From IMG/VR virus record IMGVR_UViG_3300029952_001682, positions 1 through 22,585 of that record: DNA of 22,585 nt; one strand, written 5' to 3'. Positions 8,451-15,532 of the stretch are shown here, piece by piece (positions within the stretch are counted from its first letter, which is position 1; each line of letters begins with the position of its first letter). The DNA comes from a virus. Made by a program: the position numbers and the translations under genes. Under the pieces are notes generated by a model, which was given only the letters and a program-made list of their open reading frames with translations, ran no database searches and was not told where the DNA came from.

Positions 8451-8984
8451 TTAGGCGACCGCGTTGGCGAACAGGTAGCCAGCTTCAGGCGCGGTGATGT
8501 TTTCCGTCGAGTACCAGTCCACGCCCAGCAGATCAGCCTTGGCCGTCGCGTCCGGATGCCGCGCGATAATCACGCCGTAGCCGTCGATGGTCAACGGACC
8601 ATCCGTCCAGACAAAGCTCTTGCCAAAGCTGATGTCCTTCGGCCCCACTTGACCTTCCGCCCCGATCACGCCCGCGTTCATCACCGAAGGCGCAACGTAA
8701 GCCAGAATGGCGTTCTTGCCCCAGAGGAAGCTCTGAGTTCCGTCGCCGTTGTCCTTGATGCTGGCAGCCACAACGACCTTATCCACGCCAAAGACTGTCG
8801 CCAGTTCCTGCGGTCCGATGACGCCCACCTGGGTGTACTTGATGCGCGCCAATGCTGAGCACCCCCAGCCCGATTCGAAAATTGCCTGGGCGATGGTGAT
8901 CGAGGCAGGCACGCCCGTCGCGCTCTGTGAGGCAATCGCCGCTGGTACCGCTTCATGGAAAAATGTCGATTGAATTTCGTTCAT
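8451..8984 (-). CDS. Chimeric ORF: FlgJ-type glucosaminidase N-terminus fused to major capsid protein C-terminus
   Basis: A 177-residue protein from the ATG at 8984; a TTG at 9002 in the same frame would add six residues. Residues about 8-47 match the start of the bacterial and phage glucosaminidase domain: FFxEAVPAAIASQxxTGVPASITIAQAIxESGWG, followed by SALA. Homology stops near residue 47. From there (IKYTQVGVIGPQELATVFGVDKVVVA, then WGKNAILAYVAPS and a C-terminal PEAGYLFANAVA-like end) it reads like the last about 130 residues of the major capsid protein of Mu-like siphoviruses. The join lies near 8840-8850. Neither half is complete: the lysin lacks most of its domain and the capsid lacks roughly its first half. 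I infer an in-frame deletion that removed the DNA between a lysis gene and the capsid gene. The product is unlikely to work as either protein. Confidence 0.72.
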   Translation of the reverse strand: MNEIQSTFFHEAVPAAIASQSATGVPASITIAQAIFESGWGCSALARIKYTQVGVIGPQELATVFGVDKVVVAASIKDNGDGTQSFLWGKNAILAYVAPSVMNAGVIGAEGQVGPKDISFGKSFVWTDGPLTIDGYGVIIARHPDATAKADLLGVDWYSTENITAPEAGYLFANAVA

Positions 8985-9013
8985 CGCCGTCCCCGCCTTC
9001 AATCAGGAGGCCG

Positions 9014-9048
9014 GGCGCAACAGGTGGTTACAAAGCACCTGTTGCGCC
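9014..9048. repeat. 13-bp perfect hairpin upstream of the lysin/capsid ORF
   Basis: GGCGCAACAGGTG at 9014-9026 pairs perfectly with 9036-9048 around a 9-nt loop. It is enclosed by a second inverted repeat (AGGAGGCCGG at 9005-9014 and its complement at 9077-9086). No T-run follows on either strand, so this is not a standard terminator. Its place in the 5' leader of the leftward structural mRNA suggests control of translation or mRNA stability, or a protein-binding site. Confidence 0.6.
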
Positions 9049-9066
9049 ACGGACACTCTGCTCTGG

Positions 9067-9105
9067 TTACTTCACACCGGCCTCCTTTCGGATGGACTCG
9101 GTCAT
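9067..9105 (-). pseudogene. Possible C-terminal remnant of a phage gene
   Basis: The minus strand has an open frame ending in TAA at 9067-9069 whose last residues (from an internal ATG at 9105: MTESIRKEAGVK) look like a natural protein end. The frame continues upstream without a stop into the terminator hairpin of the next gene, where coding looks unlikely. It may be what is left of a gene that preceded the lysin gene before the moron block was inserted. It is too short to be sure. Confidence 0.25.
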
Positions 9106-9185
9106 GCGTTCAGATGCCAGAGTAAGGCGCGGCAATGCCACACTGGGGAGCAGTGGGAAGAGACGAAATAGATGCAATAAAAGCA

Positions 9186-9212
9186 ATCGCCGCTCGTGAT
9201 TCGAGCGGCGAT
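9186..9212 (-). terminator. Rho-independent terminator of the repressor/moron operon
   Basis: TCGCCGCTCG at 9187-9196 pairs perfectly with 9202-9211 around a 5-nt loop, with one further A-T pair outside. On the minus strand the stem is followed by TTGCTTTTATT, a T-rich tail. It lies about 37 nt after the stop of the membrane protein gene, the last gene of the leftward repressor operon. Confidence 0.7.
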
Positions 9213-9248
9213 AAGAGGATTAAGAAATCTTCAGCTAAAGGCGAATAC

Positions 9249-9830
9249 TTATAGCTTATGATTCCAGATTACAGTGGGGGCCTTAGTTCCTTCAAAAGGA
9301 GATCTCGCCCCTTTATTCAGACGAAGTTCTGAAATAGGGGAAGAAATATCCCTTTCGTCATTCATCGTGAAAAATATCAGATCGCCAGTTTTCGCACCCG
9401 CCGGAGCGATAATCAGCCCGTTAAATCCGACTGCCCCAGCGCAAGAATAAGGACATACACTGGAAGTTTCAGGAAGGTCAGCAAGGACTTCCACTATCGG
9501 GCGCGGATGATCCAATTCAAAACGGATATAAGACACCCGGTCTACCGGATGAAGTTTAGAATTCGTAAAATCAGGGTCATAAGTAATCGATATTCTATAT
9601 TCGTTCGTTGCTGTTTTTCGCCAATAAATATCCCACCCAACACCTGAGTCTGAATTCAATTGGGATGCTGGTGGTCCCGCCATTTCACGCACCTCCGCTC
9701 TCGTGCTCCCAACGCTAAACTTGATGGTCTTTGGGGGCGGAATCGATGATTTGCTGTGCAGTCTTACATAAGAAAAAACGAGGACTGCTCCTATTAGAAG
9801 AAAGATCAATAGGACCAAGATGCGCTTCAT
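9249..9830 (-). CDS. Membrane-anchored hypothetical protein (moron candidate)
   Basis: A 193-residue protein with one N-terminal hydrophobic segment (about residues 4-21, after MKR) and the rest presumably outside the cytoplasm. The segment IKFSVGSTRAEVREMAGPP (about 36-54) resembles the start of BamE/SmpA-type folds (VGxTxxEVxxxxGxP), but this is a weak likeness. The DNA is richer in A+T than the flanking phage genes. It is the last of three leftward genes after the repressor, so it should be expressed in the lysogen; a role in superinfection exclusion or another change to the host envelope is possible but unproven. A terminator follows. Confidence 0.6.
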   Translation of the reverse strand: MKRILVLLIFLLIGAVLVFSYVRLHSKSSIPPPKTIKFSVGSTRAEVREMAGPPASQLNSDSGVGWDIYWRKTATNEYRISITYDPDFTNSKLHPVDRVSYIRFELDHPRPIVEVLADLPETSSVCPYSCAGAVGFNGLIIAPAGAKTGDLIFFTMNDERDISSPISELRLNKGARSPFEGTKAPTVIWNHKL

Positions 9831-9856
9831 GCCTTCTCACTTTCCGATAGGTGGTT

Positions 9857-10477
9857 TCATCTTTTGCTCATAACCGAACGGTAGAGTAGCTCAAGATCAG
9901 CATCGCATAGATTTATCATCGACACCTCGTTGAATTTCTCTTTCATGTATTTAATCCGCCATTCTTCCCACCCGCGTTGTTTGCAGCGTGCGTGAATAGC
10001 AGCAATGCGTTTACTGCGCCAAGCAGGATTTTTCTTCGGAGCCGAAACCATCCCTAAAAAGATAGCCTCCCGTTTCTTCAGATACTTGCATGCCCCGTCG
10101 AAATCCTCCTTAAGGATTTCATCGTACTTATTCACGCTCATATGGATGTCCAGTTGTTTCCACACGACCTTATGCGTCAGAGGAGTCCGCTTTGTGGCCG
10201 AAGCCTGTACCACGCTATCGACCAGCGTGTGAATCTTTGCTTTCTGCTGGGCGGTAAGTACACCATCGCCCGTCTTCACGATCACATTCGGCGGAGCTAT
10301 TTTTTCGATACGAATACTCTGGTCGTAGAAATTCCCGCCCACAATTCTATTCGAGCTGCCACCATTGATGGTGACGGACCTTCCCGTTTTTGTGGCGCAC
10401 TCCTCGTCAGTTGGCTCAGCTTCACCTAAAATATCCCTTACCTTCTTAACAACACGCAACTTCCCCTCATCGTTCAA
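9857..10477 (-). CDS. ORF6C-domain-like regulatory protein
   Basis: A 206-residue protein. Residues about 78-140 (helix, then VVWKQLDIHMSVNKYDEIL, then a helix ending in YLKKREA) resemble the ORF6C domain found at the C-terminus of phage antirepressors and related regulators (pattern WxxLxxxxxVxxYxxI...). The N-terminal part carries an NGGSSNRIVGGNF segment like the Gly/Asn repeats that link domains in some phage regulators. The basic C-terminal part (about 150-206) is not recognised. It lies 39 nt downstream of the repressor gene on the same strand, so a role in immunity or its relief is likely. Confidence 0.6.
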   Translation of the reverse strand: MNDEGKLRVVKKVRDILGEAEPTDEECATKTGRSVTINGGSSNRIVGGNFYDQSIRIEKIAPPNVIVKTGDGVLTAQQKAKIHTLVDSVVQASATKRTPLTHKVVWKQLDIHMSVNKYDEILKEDFDGACKYLKKREAIFLGMVSAPKKNPAWRSKRIAAIHARCKQRGWEEWRIKYMKEKFNEVSMINLCDADLELLYRSVMSKR

Positions 10478-10516
10478 TTTCCGGTCTCCGTAAAACGCTT
10501 GTCGATGCGTTCCAGC

Positions 10517-11011
10517 TCAGGCAATTTTCAGCAACCTACCAACTATTGACGAGTCACGCCGACCCGACTCCTGACAGAACTCATAGAAAAGGACCACCAA
10601 TTCCGCATACTTTTGAATGGGAAGCTGCCGCTTCCTTTTTTTGAGTTCCAGATCTAGCGCCTCGATCACATAAACCAGCAGATCTCGATTTAAAGTGCCA
10701 CCTGCGGAAGGAACATATTCAGTTGAGCTTGATTCCTCCTCCGCTGCTTTGAGACGCGCAGCAAATTCCGGACCGGCTTGTTCATACCACCAATGTTTGT
10801 CATCGACCGATATGTCTCCGATCTTCATCAAGGCCAATGGCGGAGGACGGTATTCCCCCCTCTCCCATTTAGACAGGACAGATTGAGAAATCCCTACGAG
10901 CCCTGCGAAAGTTCGCTGATCGAGGCGCAGCTTCTCTTTTCTGAGGGCAAGTAGCCGTTCAGAGACAGAAATCGAGTCAATATGAATATTTTCCTTGACG
11001 ATGTGAGTCAT
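10517..11011 (-). CDS. XRE-family phage repressor
   Basis: A 164-residue protein with a helix-turn-helix of the lambda/Cro (XRE) type at about residues 33-57 (RTFAGLVGISQSVLSKWERGEYRPP, with the WERG recognition-helix end), followed by a helical segment and a charged C-terminal half that may serve oligomerisation. No LexA-type Ser/Lys peptidase motif is seen, so induction by RecA-driven cleavage is not supported. It is divergent from the early operon with only 26 bp between the two start codons, as expected for a Mu c-type lysogeny repressor. It probably binds the palindrome at 11021-11047. Confidence 0.82.
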   Translation of the reverse strand: MTHIVKENIHIDSISVSERLLALRKEKLRLDQRTFAGLVGISQSVLSKWERGEYRPPPLALMKIGDISVDDKHWWYEQAGPEFAARLKAAEEESSSTEYVPSAGGTLNRDLLVYVIEALDLELKKRKRQLPIQKYAELVVLFYEFCQESGRRDSSIVGRLLKIA

Positions 11012-11023
11012 TTTGACTAATCT
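10995..11023 (+). promoter_or_regulatory. Possible early promoter
   Basis: TTGACG at 10995-11000 (5 of 6 to the -35 consensus) is followed after 17 nt by TAATCT at 11018-11023, a poor -10 box. Transcription would begin near 11030, giving a nearly leaderless mRNA for the gene at 11038, and the -10 region would overlap the palindrome. Spacing is ideal but the -10 match is weak. Confidence 0.35.
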
Positions 11024-11047
11024 TGCTCTTAACCGTTATGAGCAAGA
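11021..11047. promoter_or_regulatory. 27-bp near-perfect palindrome, probable repressor operator
   Basis: Arms TCTTGCTC (11021-11028) and GAGCAAGA (11040-11047) are perfect complements. Inside them TAAC (11030-11033) and GTTA (11035-11038) pair around a central C at 11034. Only the pair 11029/11039 is mismatched. The site fills the gap between the divergent repressor and early genes and covers the start codon of the first early gene, so a bound dimer could block both transcription and, through position, access to the start site. Confidence 0.72.
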
Positions 11048-11271
11048 ATTTTTCGCGACAAAAAACGTGCCTCAAGAATAGCAGTTCGAGCCCTGAGCTG
11101 CTCAGGGCTTTGGCCTATGTTGGCCTCTTCACACGGGTCGCCGACAGAGAATCCCTATCTATTGGCCATGTGGTTCAAGTTGCCAAAGGTCGGCGCACCT
11201 CCAAGCGAGTCATCGATGCCATCGTCCGCGAGGTACGCCGGATCGAACAGAGCACGGAGCGCGCGGCATGA
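11038..11271 (+). CDS. Small HTH protein, first early gene (Ner/Cro position)
   Basis: A 77-residue basic protein from the ATG at 11038; a TTG at 11023 would lie inside the operator and adds nothing recognisable. The C-terminal half (LSIGHVVQVAKGRRTSKRVIDAIVREVRRIE) has the shape of a small helix-turn-helix domain and is clearly related to the one in the gene at 11696: both have HVxxVAxGxxTSxRV followed by ExRRI. As first gene opposite the repressor it occupies the place of Mu ner or lambda cro and may turn down both promoters. Confidence 0.65.
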   Translation: MSKNFSRQKTCLKNSSSSPELLRALAYVGLFTRVADRESLSIGHVVQVAKGRRTSKRVIDAIVREVRRIEQSTERAA

Positions 11272-11699
11272 CTGAAGACTTTGCCAGAAAGATGCTCCCG
11301 CATATACGACAAGGAACGGCAGATTACGTGTGCCTGAACCCTTTCTACAACTGGGGTCGCCTTACAGCAGACAGACGGATAGAGCCGTTTCTTTACCGGA
11401 GTTTGGTCGAGAAAGTTGCGCTCCGGACTGGGCGTCCCATGCGCCGAATCCGCGCCCTTATTTGTTTTCGCAATCCCTTTCAATCTCCGGCAGCTTCCGT
11501 TGTCGTTCGATACACAGACGAAACCTCCCATAGAGTGCCTCTCTTCTGGGGGCCAGTCTGGTTTTCCACATCGAGCGATTGGCTGATCTGCCGCGCGGCC
11601 TGCGAGGTTTTGGCTGAGATGGAAGCGGAATATAAGCGCGAACATCGGCAAAAATCGCCAGCCAGGAAAAATCAGCGGAAATCGGAGCGCGCGGCATGA
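11268..11699 (+). CDS. Hypothetical early protein
   Basis: A 143-residue protein joined to its neighbours by ATGA overlaps at both ends. It has a compact, aromatic-rich middle (several Trp, Phe and Tyr) with RYTDETSHRVPLFWGPVWF at about 80-98, then an amphipathic helix and a Lys/Arg-rich tail. No family recognised. It is placed between two genes with related small HTH domains, which suggests a regulatory or DNA-associated role at most. Confidence 0.6.
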   Translation: MTEDFARKMLPHIRQGTADYVCLNPFYNWGRLTADRRIEPFLYRSLVEKVALRTGRPMRRIRALICFRNPFQSPAASVVVRYTDETSHRVPLFWGPVWFSTSSDWLICRAACEVLAEMEAEYKREHRQKSPARKNQRKSERAA

Positions 11700-12025
11700 C
11701 GAATCTGAACGCATCACGTCTTCCTGAGTTCTTCTGCGCGCTGGGGCAGTTGCTGGGTGAAACTACTTTGCCAACGCCCCCCAATGAAGCGCAGGAGGAA
11801 CTGTCTGATTTCCTTGCTGACCTGCGACGGATGCAGAAGTTTTATGGAATCTTTTCCAGCGTAGGTCGCCTCACCGGAACAACTCCGCAGCATGTGCGCC
11901 ACGTTGCGCTTGGCCTTACCACTTCTTCCCGAGTTATGGCGGTACTCGAACAGGAGTACCGGCGAATTCAGCAGGAACTCGGGGAGAGCGAGCAACTGGA
12001 CCAGAAGAACGGCAACGCGGCATGA
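11696..12025 (+). CDS. Small HTH protein, paralogue of the first early gene product
   Basis: A 109-residue protein. Residues about 45-95 (FSSVGRLTGTTPQHVRHVALGLTTSSRVMAVLEQEYRRI) align with the C-terminal half of the 77-residue protein encoded at 11038-11271, sharing the HVxxVAxG and TSxRV landmarks. The N-terminal half is helical and unrelated. ATGA overlaps with both neighbours. Probably a DNA-binding regulator. Confidence 0.6.
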   Translation: MTNLNASRLPEFFCALGQLLGETTLPTPPNEAQEELSDFLADLRRMQKFYGIFSSVGRLTGTTPQHVRHVALGLTTSSRVMAVLEQEYRRIQQELGESEQLDQKNGNAA

Positions 12026-12528
12026 GCAAATCGTTTTCATCACGTACCCAGTCTCCCGCCAGAGCCTCCGGTGTGTCACCGGCTAATTTTGGAGGGATTT
12101 CGACCGTCCAGACCCAGCCTTCTCTCTTCGAGAACCATCTGGATGCACTTCCTGGCAGTCTGAACGATTCCGCTATGGTCCGTGCGGTCCTCATTCAGTC
12201 CATCCGCAATTGCGACAAAAGCCGCGCCCAGATTGCGGAAGACATCACTTTTTACTCTGGCCGCGAGGTCACGGAAATTTCCCTAAACAAATTTACCGCC
12301 GAGAGCCGGACAGACTACCGCTGGCCCGCTGAACTCGACCGCGCCTTCTGCCGCGCCGTCGGCGACGATACGCTGCTGCGCTGCCGCGCCGAGTTGGCCG
12401 GATACCACGTCATTGACTCCACCGAAGCTGAACTACTTGACCTGGGTCGTGAATATCTCCGCCAGAAGCGCGCCAGCGAAAAGGTAGCACTTCTAGAAAA
12501 AAGACTCGCGGGGGTGGAACTAGCATGA
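12022..12528 (+). CDS. Conserved protein upstream of Mu-type transposase, function unknown
   Basis: A 168-residue protein. After a Ser/Pro-rich mobile start (1-45) comes a compact segment: a helix with SIRNCDKSRAQIAEDI, then EVTEISLNKFTAESR, YRWPAELDRAFCRAVGDDTLLRCRAELAGY and an EAELLDLGREYLRQKR helix (about 130-150), ending in a short coiled coil. The combination of a cell-wide HTH-like first part and a WPAELxRAFCxAxGDxxLLRC motif is of the kind found directly upstream of MuA-type transposases in other transposable prophages; its biochemical role is not known to me. Overlaps both neighbours by 4 nt. Confidence 0.6.
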   Translation: MSKSFSSRTQSPARASGVSPANFGGISTVQTQPSLFENHLDALPGSLNDSAMVRAVLIQSIRNCDKSRAQIAEDITFYSGREVTEISLNKFTAESRTDYRWPAELDRAFCRAVGDDTLLRCRAELAGYHVIDSTEAELLDLGREYLRQKRASEKVALLEKRLAGVELA

Positions 12529-14579
12529 GTGCCGCCGCTGCATCTCCCCAATTCTCTTTGGTAGTCAGCTCTGCTGAAAAATGGCTTTCGCCATCAGAAG
12601 CAATAGCCGCAACTGGTTGGACTGAACGCTGGCTGCGCATCAAGGCTCAACTGGGCGAAGTCGTCAGCCGCTCGTCTCCAAAGAAATCCGCGAATGGCCG
12701 CCCCGTCCGTGAATATCTTGCCAGTTCGCTGCCTCAAGCCGCGACGCAAACTCAACTTGCAGTGGTTCCCCCATCCGGCGCGCAGTTCGGTCCCCTCTTT
12801 GCCGGCGTCCCGACCATCACCGGGCAGCGCATCACGTTGCCCGATCCCGATGCCCAGGCACAGGCCGAGCATCGTCTGGCCATGATCGAACCACTACTGC
12901 ATTACGCCGAGAACGCCACGCGGCTTGCGCATCTGCAGTTGCCTGACGGCCGGTATGTCACATCACTCACCCGGCTGATTGAGCACATCTCCATTTGCAG
13001 TCCCAAGCCCGTCAGCGTGCGCACCCTGAAAGATTGGCTGGGGCGCTACCGCAAAGGCGGATTTGCCGCCCTGGCTGATCGCGTTCGCGCCGACAAGGGC
13101 GTTGCGCGCTGGGCCACTCAGAGCCCCCAGCACGCCGAGCTAGCTGACTTGGCCGCCTACGCCTACCTCAACGAGCAACTCAACAAGCGCACCGCTTGGG
13201 AGATTGTCGATTGCCGGGCCAAGCAACTTCAGATTGAGCCGCCCAGCTACGAATCCCTGCGTACCTACCTGGAAAAGCTGCCCCCGGCCGTCAAGACGCT
13301 GGCTCTCAAAGGCCGCGACAAATACGACGATCTCTTCGCGCCTTACGTCCGGCGCGGCTACACCGACTTCGAGGCGGGCGAGATCCTCGTCAGCGATCAC
13401 GCCTGGCACGACGTGCTGGTGCAAAACGATCTCTTCGACGCTAAAGACCGACAGCACCTACGTCTCCGGTTTACCGGCCTTCAGGACATGCGCAGCCGCA
13501 AGTTTGTCGCCTATGCCTGGTCGCAGGATGGCTCCTCGCGGTCGATCAATACTTGCCTGCGCCACATGCTCGAAACCTATGGCACCTTCCGCGAGTTCTA
13601 CTGCGACAACGGCAAGGATTATCTGAAGGTCGGCAAAGGCGCACGTGGACCTGAAGTGGAATATCTGCCACCAGAAGCGCAGGGCGTTTTGGCTCGGCTG
13701 GGTTGCAGGGTCACTTTCTGCCAGCCCTATCATGGCCAGTCAAAGCTGATTGAATCCGCCAATCACATCATCCACCAGAGCTTCGATCGCCGCTGGGCGA
13801 CCTATTGCGGCCCAACCTTCGAACAGCGCCCCGACCGCTGCTCAGCCGCGCTGGAGCGGCACAAAAAGCTGCTTGCCCAGGGCCGCGCCGACGAATCCGA
13901 ACTGCCCCTGGCCAGCGAGTTCATCCGCGCAGCCATCTTGTGGATCGAGCAGGAATACAACTTGCGTCCGAAAAATGTGCCGGGCATGGAAGGCCTCAGC
14001 CCCAACGAGGCATTCGAAAAGTTTCGCTGGCACGGCTCGAAGCCTGCTCCTGAGCCGCACATCCTGGCCGCGCTGCTGGCCGAGCGTGCCCTGCGCATCG
14101 TCCACGAGTGCGCCGTGAAAATGGATAACCGCCGTTTCGTCGGCGTGGACGAGCCCAGCCAGCGGGCGCTACATGACCGCACCGGGCAACAGATCATCGT
14201 GGCCTACGACCCGCTCGACCTCAACGCACTGGCAGCTATCGACGAAGACGGTTGTGTCTTCGCCTACCTGGAGCCGGAGACTTTCCTGCGCCAATCCCGA
14301 GACAACGAAACCCAGGAAGCCATCGCCGCCAGTATGCGCGAGCGCCAGCACCGCTACCACGAAACGCGCGATCAGCTCAACGACCTGGGCCGCCGCGTGC
14401 TCGGTACCGGCTACATGCCGCAGCACAATCAAATGCTTCAGCTTGGCCGCCTGCCTATCGATATTGAGCAGCTTGTCGTCCACCGCCCGCAGCCCACCAA
14501 ACTCCAACCCACCACCATCACAGCGCCGGCCACACCGGCGGAAGCTGCTCGACTCTTCAGGGAGGGACTCAAAAAGTGA
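12525..14579 (+). CDS. Mu-type DDE transposase (MuA-like)
   Basis: A 684-residue transposase that would cut phage ends and join them to target DNA. Domains in order: an N-terminal HTH/winged-helix DNA-binding part (about 15-75), further helix-turn-helix DNA-binding segments (about 150-260, with SVRTLKDWLGRYRKGGFAAL), the RNase H-like catalytic core and a C-terminal beta-barrel (about 535-590, QQIIVAYDPLDLNALAAI). Catalytic residues can be placed at Asp291 (in SDHAWHDV), Asp361 (in YCDNGKDY) and Glu410 (in SKLIESANH); the spacings of 70 and 49 residues are close to those of MuA. The C-terminal tail would contact the ATPase encoded next. It begins in an ATGA overlap and its stop overlaps the GTG of the ATPase gene, so the two are made together. 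Confidence 0.95.
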   Translation: MSAAAASPQFSLVVSSAEKWLSPSEAIAATGWTERWLRIKAQLGEVVSRSSPKKSANGRPVREYLASSLPQAATQTQLAVVPPSGAQFGPLFAGVPTITGQRITLPDPDAQAQAEHRLAMIEPLLHYAENATRLAHLQLPDGRYVTSLTRLIEHISICSPKPVSVRTLKDWLGRYRKGGFAALADRVRADKGVARWATQSPQHAELADLAAYAYLNEQLNKRTAWEIVDCRAKQLQIEPPSYESLRTYLEKLPPAVKTLALKGRDKYDDLFAPYVRRGYTDFEAGEILVSDHAWHDVLVQNDLFDAKDRQHLRLRFTGLQDMRSRKFVAYAWSQDGSSRSINTCLRHMLETYGTFREFYCDNGKDYLKVGKGARGPEVEYLPPEAQGVLARLGCRVTFCQPYHGQSKLIESANHIIHQSFDRRWATYCGPTFEQRPDRCSAALERHKKLLAQGRADESELPLASEFIRAAILWIEQEYNLRPKNVPGMEGLSPNEAFEKFRWHGSKPAPEPHILAALLAERALRIVHECAVKMDNRRFVGVDEPSQRALHDRTGQQIIVAYDPLDLNALAAIDEDGCVFAYLEPETFLRQSRDNETQEAIAASMRERQHRYHETRDQLNDLGRRVLGTGYMPQHNQMLQLGRLPIDIEQLVVHRPQPTKLQPTTITAPATPAEAARLFREGLKK

Positions 14580-15523
14580 CCCAACTCGCCAACAACACCA
14601 CGGATCTTCGCCCGCTCGTAACTGATTACCTGCGCCGCTCTGGCATGTCGTCGGAAGATTTTGCGATCCGCATCGGCTACAACTACAGCACCGTGGCGCA
14701 ATACCTTTGCGGTCGCTACAGCCGCATAGCCAAAGCCGACCAGATCAATGCCGCGATTCTTGCCTTCATCACAGGCAACCCAATCACCTCAGATCAACTC
14801 ACGACCAAGATCTACGAAACCAGCGCCGTCCGAACAATGCGCAGCCTCTTTCATAAAGCCTTGGAACGGCCCCAGGTCTACATGGTCTATGCGCCTCCGG
14901 GTTCGGGTAAAACCGACGTGGCGCGCCACCTGATCGCCGAGCACAACGCCCAGAGCGCGGGGCAGCCCAGCTACATCTTCCGCGTCTACTGCCGCGCCCG
15001 CATCTGCCCTCGCGACTTGATGAAGCGCGTGGCCACGGCATGCGGCGCGCACTCCAGCACCGCCATCGACCGCGCCATCCATAATCTGCGCTGGGATTTT
15101 CGCGGTGCGCGCGTAGTGCTCTACTTCGACGAGTCGCAGCATCTGAGTATTCCCGCCTTCGAGACGGTACGCGAGCTGCTCGACGAAGAGCCACGCTTCT
15201 CGCTGATCTTTGCTGGATCGCACGAACTGGAAAAGACCTTCACCGATTTCTCGGGAACACTGGAGCAGCTTCAGCGCCGCATCACTGACAAGGTCCATCT
15301 GCCCGCGCTCACCGCCGACGAAGCCGCTGGCATTCTGCGCACCGAGCTGGCCGAATTCTCACTCGATGCCGCAACCATCCGCCAGCAGATTGAATTGGCC
15401 ACCATCACCGTGCGCGTGGACAAGCGCAATCAGCGTTACATCTCCATCGGCCGCCTCATGGCCGCAATCCGCGAGATCCGCGACGGCTTGGCCGCCACTC
15501 CCGAACCCGCTTTGCAGAACTAG
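14576..15523 (+). CDS. MuB-like AAA+ ATPase (target-capture protein)
   Basis: A 315-residue protein starting at GTG 14576, overlapping the transposase stop, with GGGAGGG upstream. Residues about 20-60 form an XRE-like helix-turn-helix (DFAIRIGYNYSTVAQYLCGRYSR). Walker A is PPGSGKT (Lys112, Thr113), Walker B is VVLYFDE (Asp185, Glu186), and FAGSHEL near 210-217 fits sensor 1. This is the arrangement of MuB: an N-terminal DNA-binding domain plus an AAA+ ATPase that polymerises on target DNA and stimulates the transposase. Length matches the family. Confidence 0.92.
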   Translation: MTQLANNTTDLRPLVTDYLRRSGMSSEDFAIRIGYNYSTVAQYLCGRYSRIAKADQINAAILAFITGNPITSDQLTTKIYETSAVRTMRSLFHKALERPQVYMVYAPPGSGKTDVARHLIAEHNAQSAGQPSYIFRVYCRARICPRDLMKRVATACGAHSSTAIDRAIHNLRWDFRGARVVLYFDESQHLSIPAFETVRELLDEEPRFSLIFAGSHELEKTFTDFSGTLEQLQRRITDKVHLPALTADEAAGILRTELAEFSLDAATIRQQIELATITVRVDKRNQRYISIGRLMAAIREIRDGLAATPEPALQN

Positions 15524-15532
15524 GAGGCAATC

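Noticed and set aside
9864-9874. TTGCTCATAAC, identical to 11 bases of one strand of the operator palindrome
   Set aside because: It lies in the end of the ORF6C-like gene and reads VMSK in protein, the same residues as at the early gene start; ATGAGCAA also occurs at other gene starts in the window. No second arm is present.
14789-15298. Minus-strand reading frames opposite the transposase and ATPase genes
   Set aside because: They lie antisense to genes with intact catalytic motifs and have an unnatural composition.
12525-15523. Possible Tn7-like or CRISPR-associated transposon
   Set aside because: The transposase and ATPase resemble MuA/MuB in layout, no TniQ, Cas or repeat array is seen, and the flanking genes are those of a Mu-like phage.
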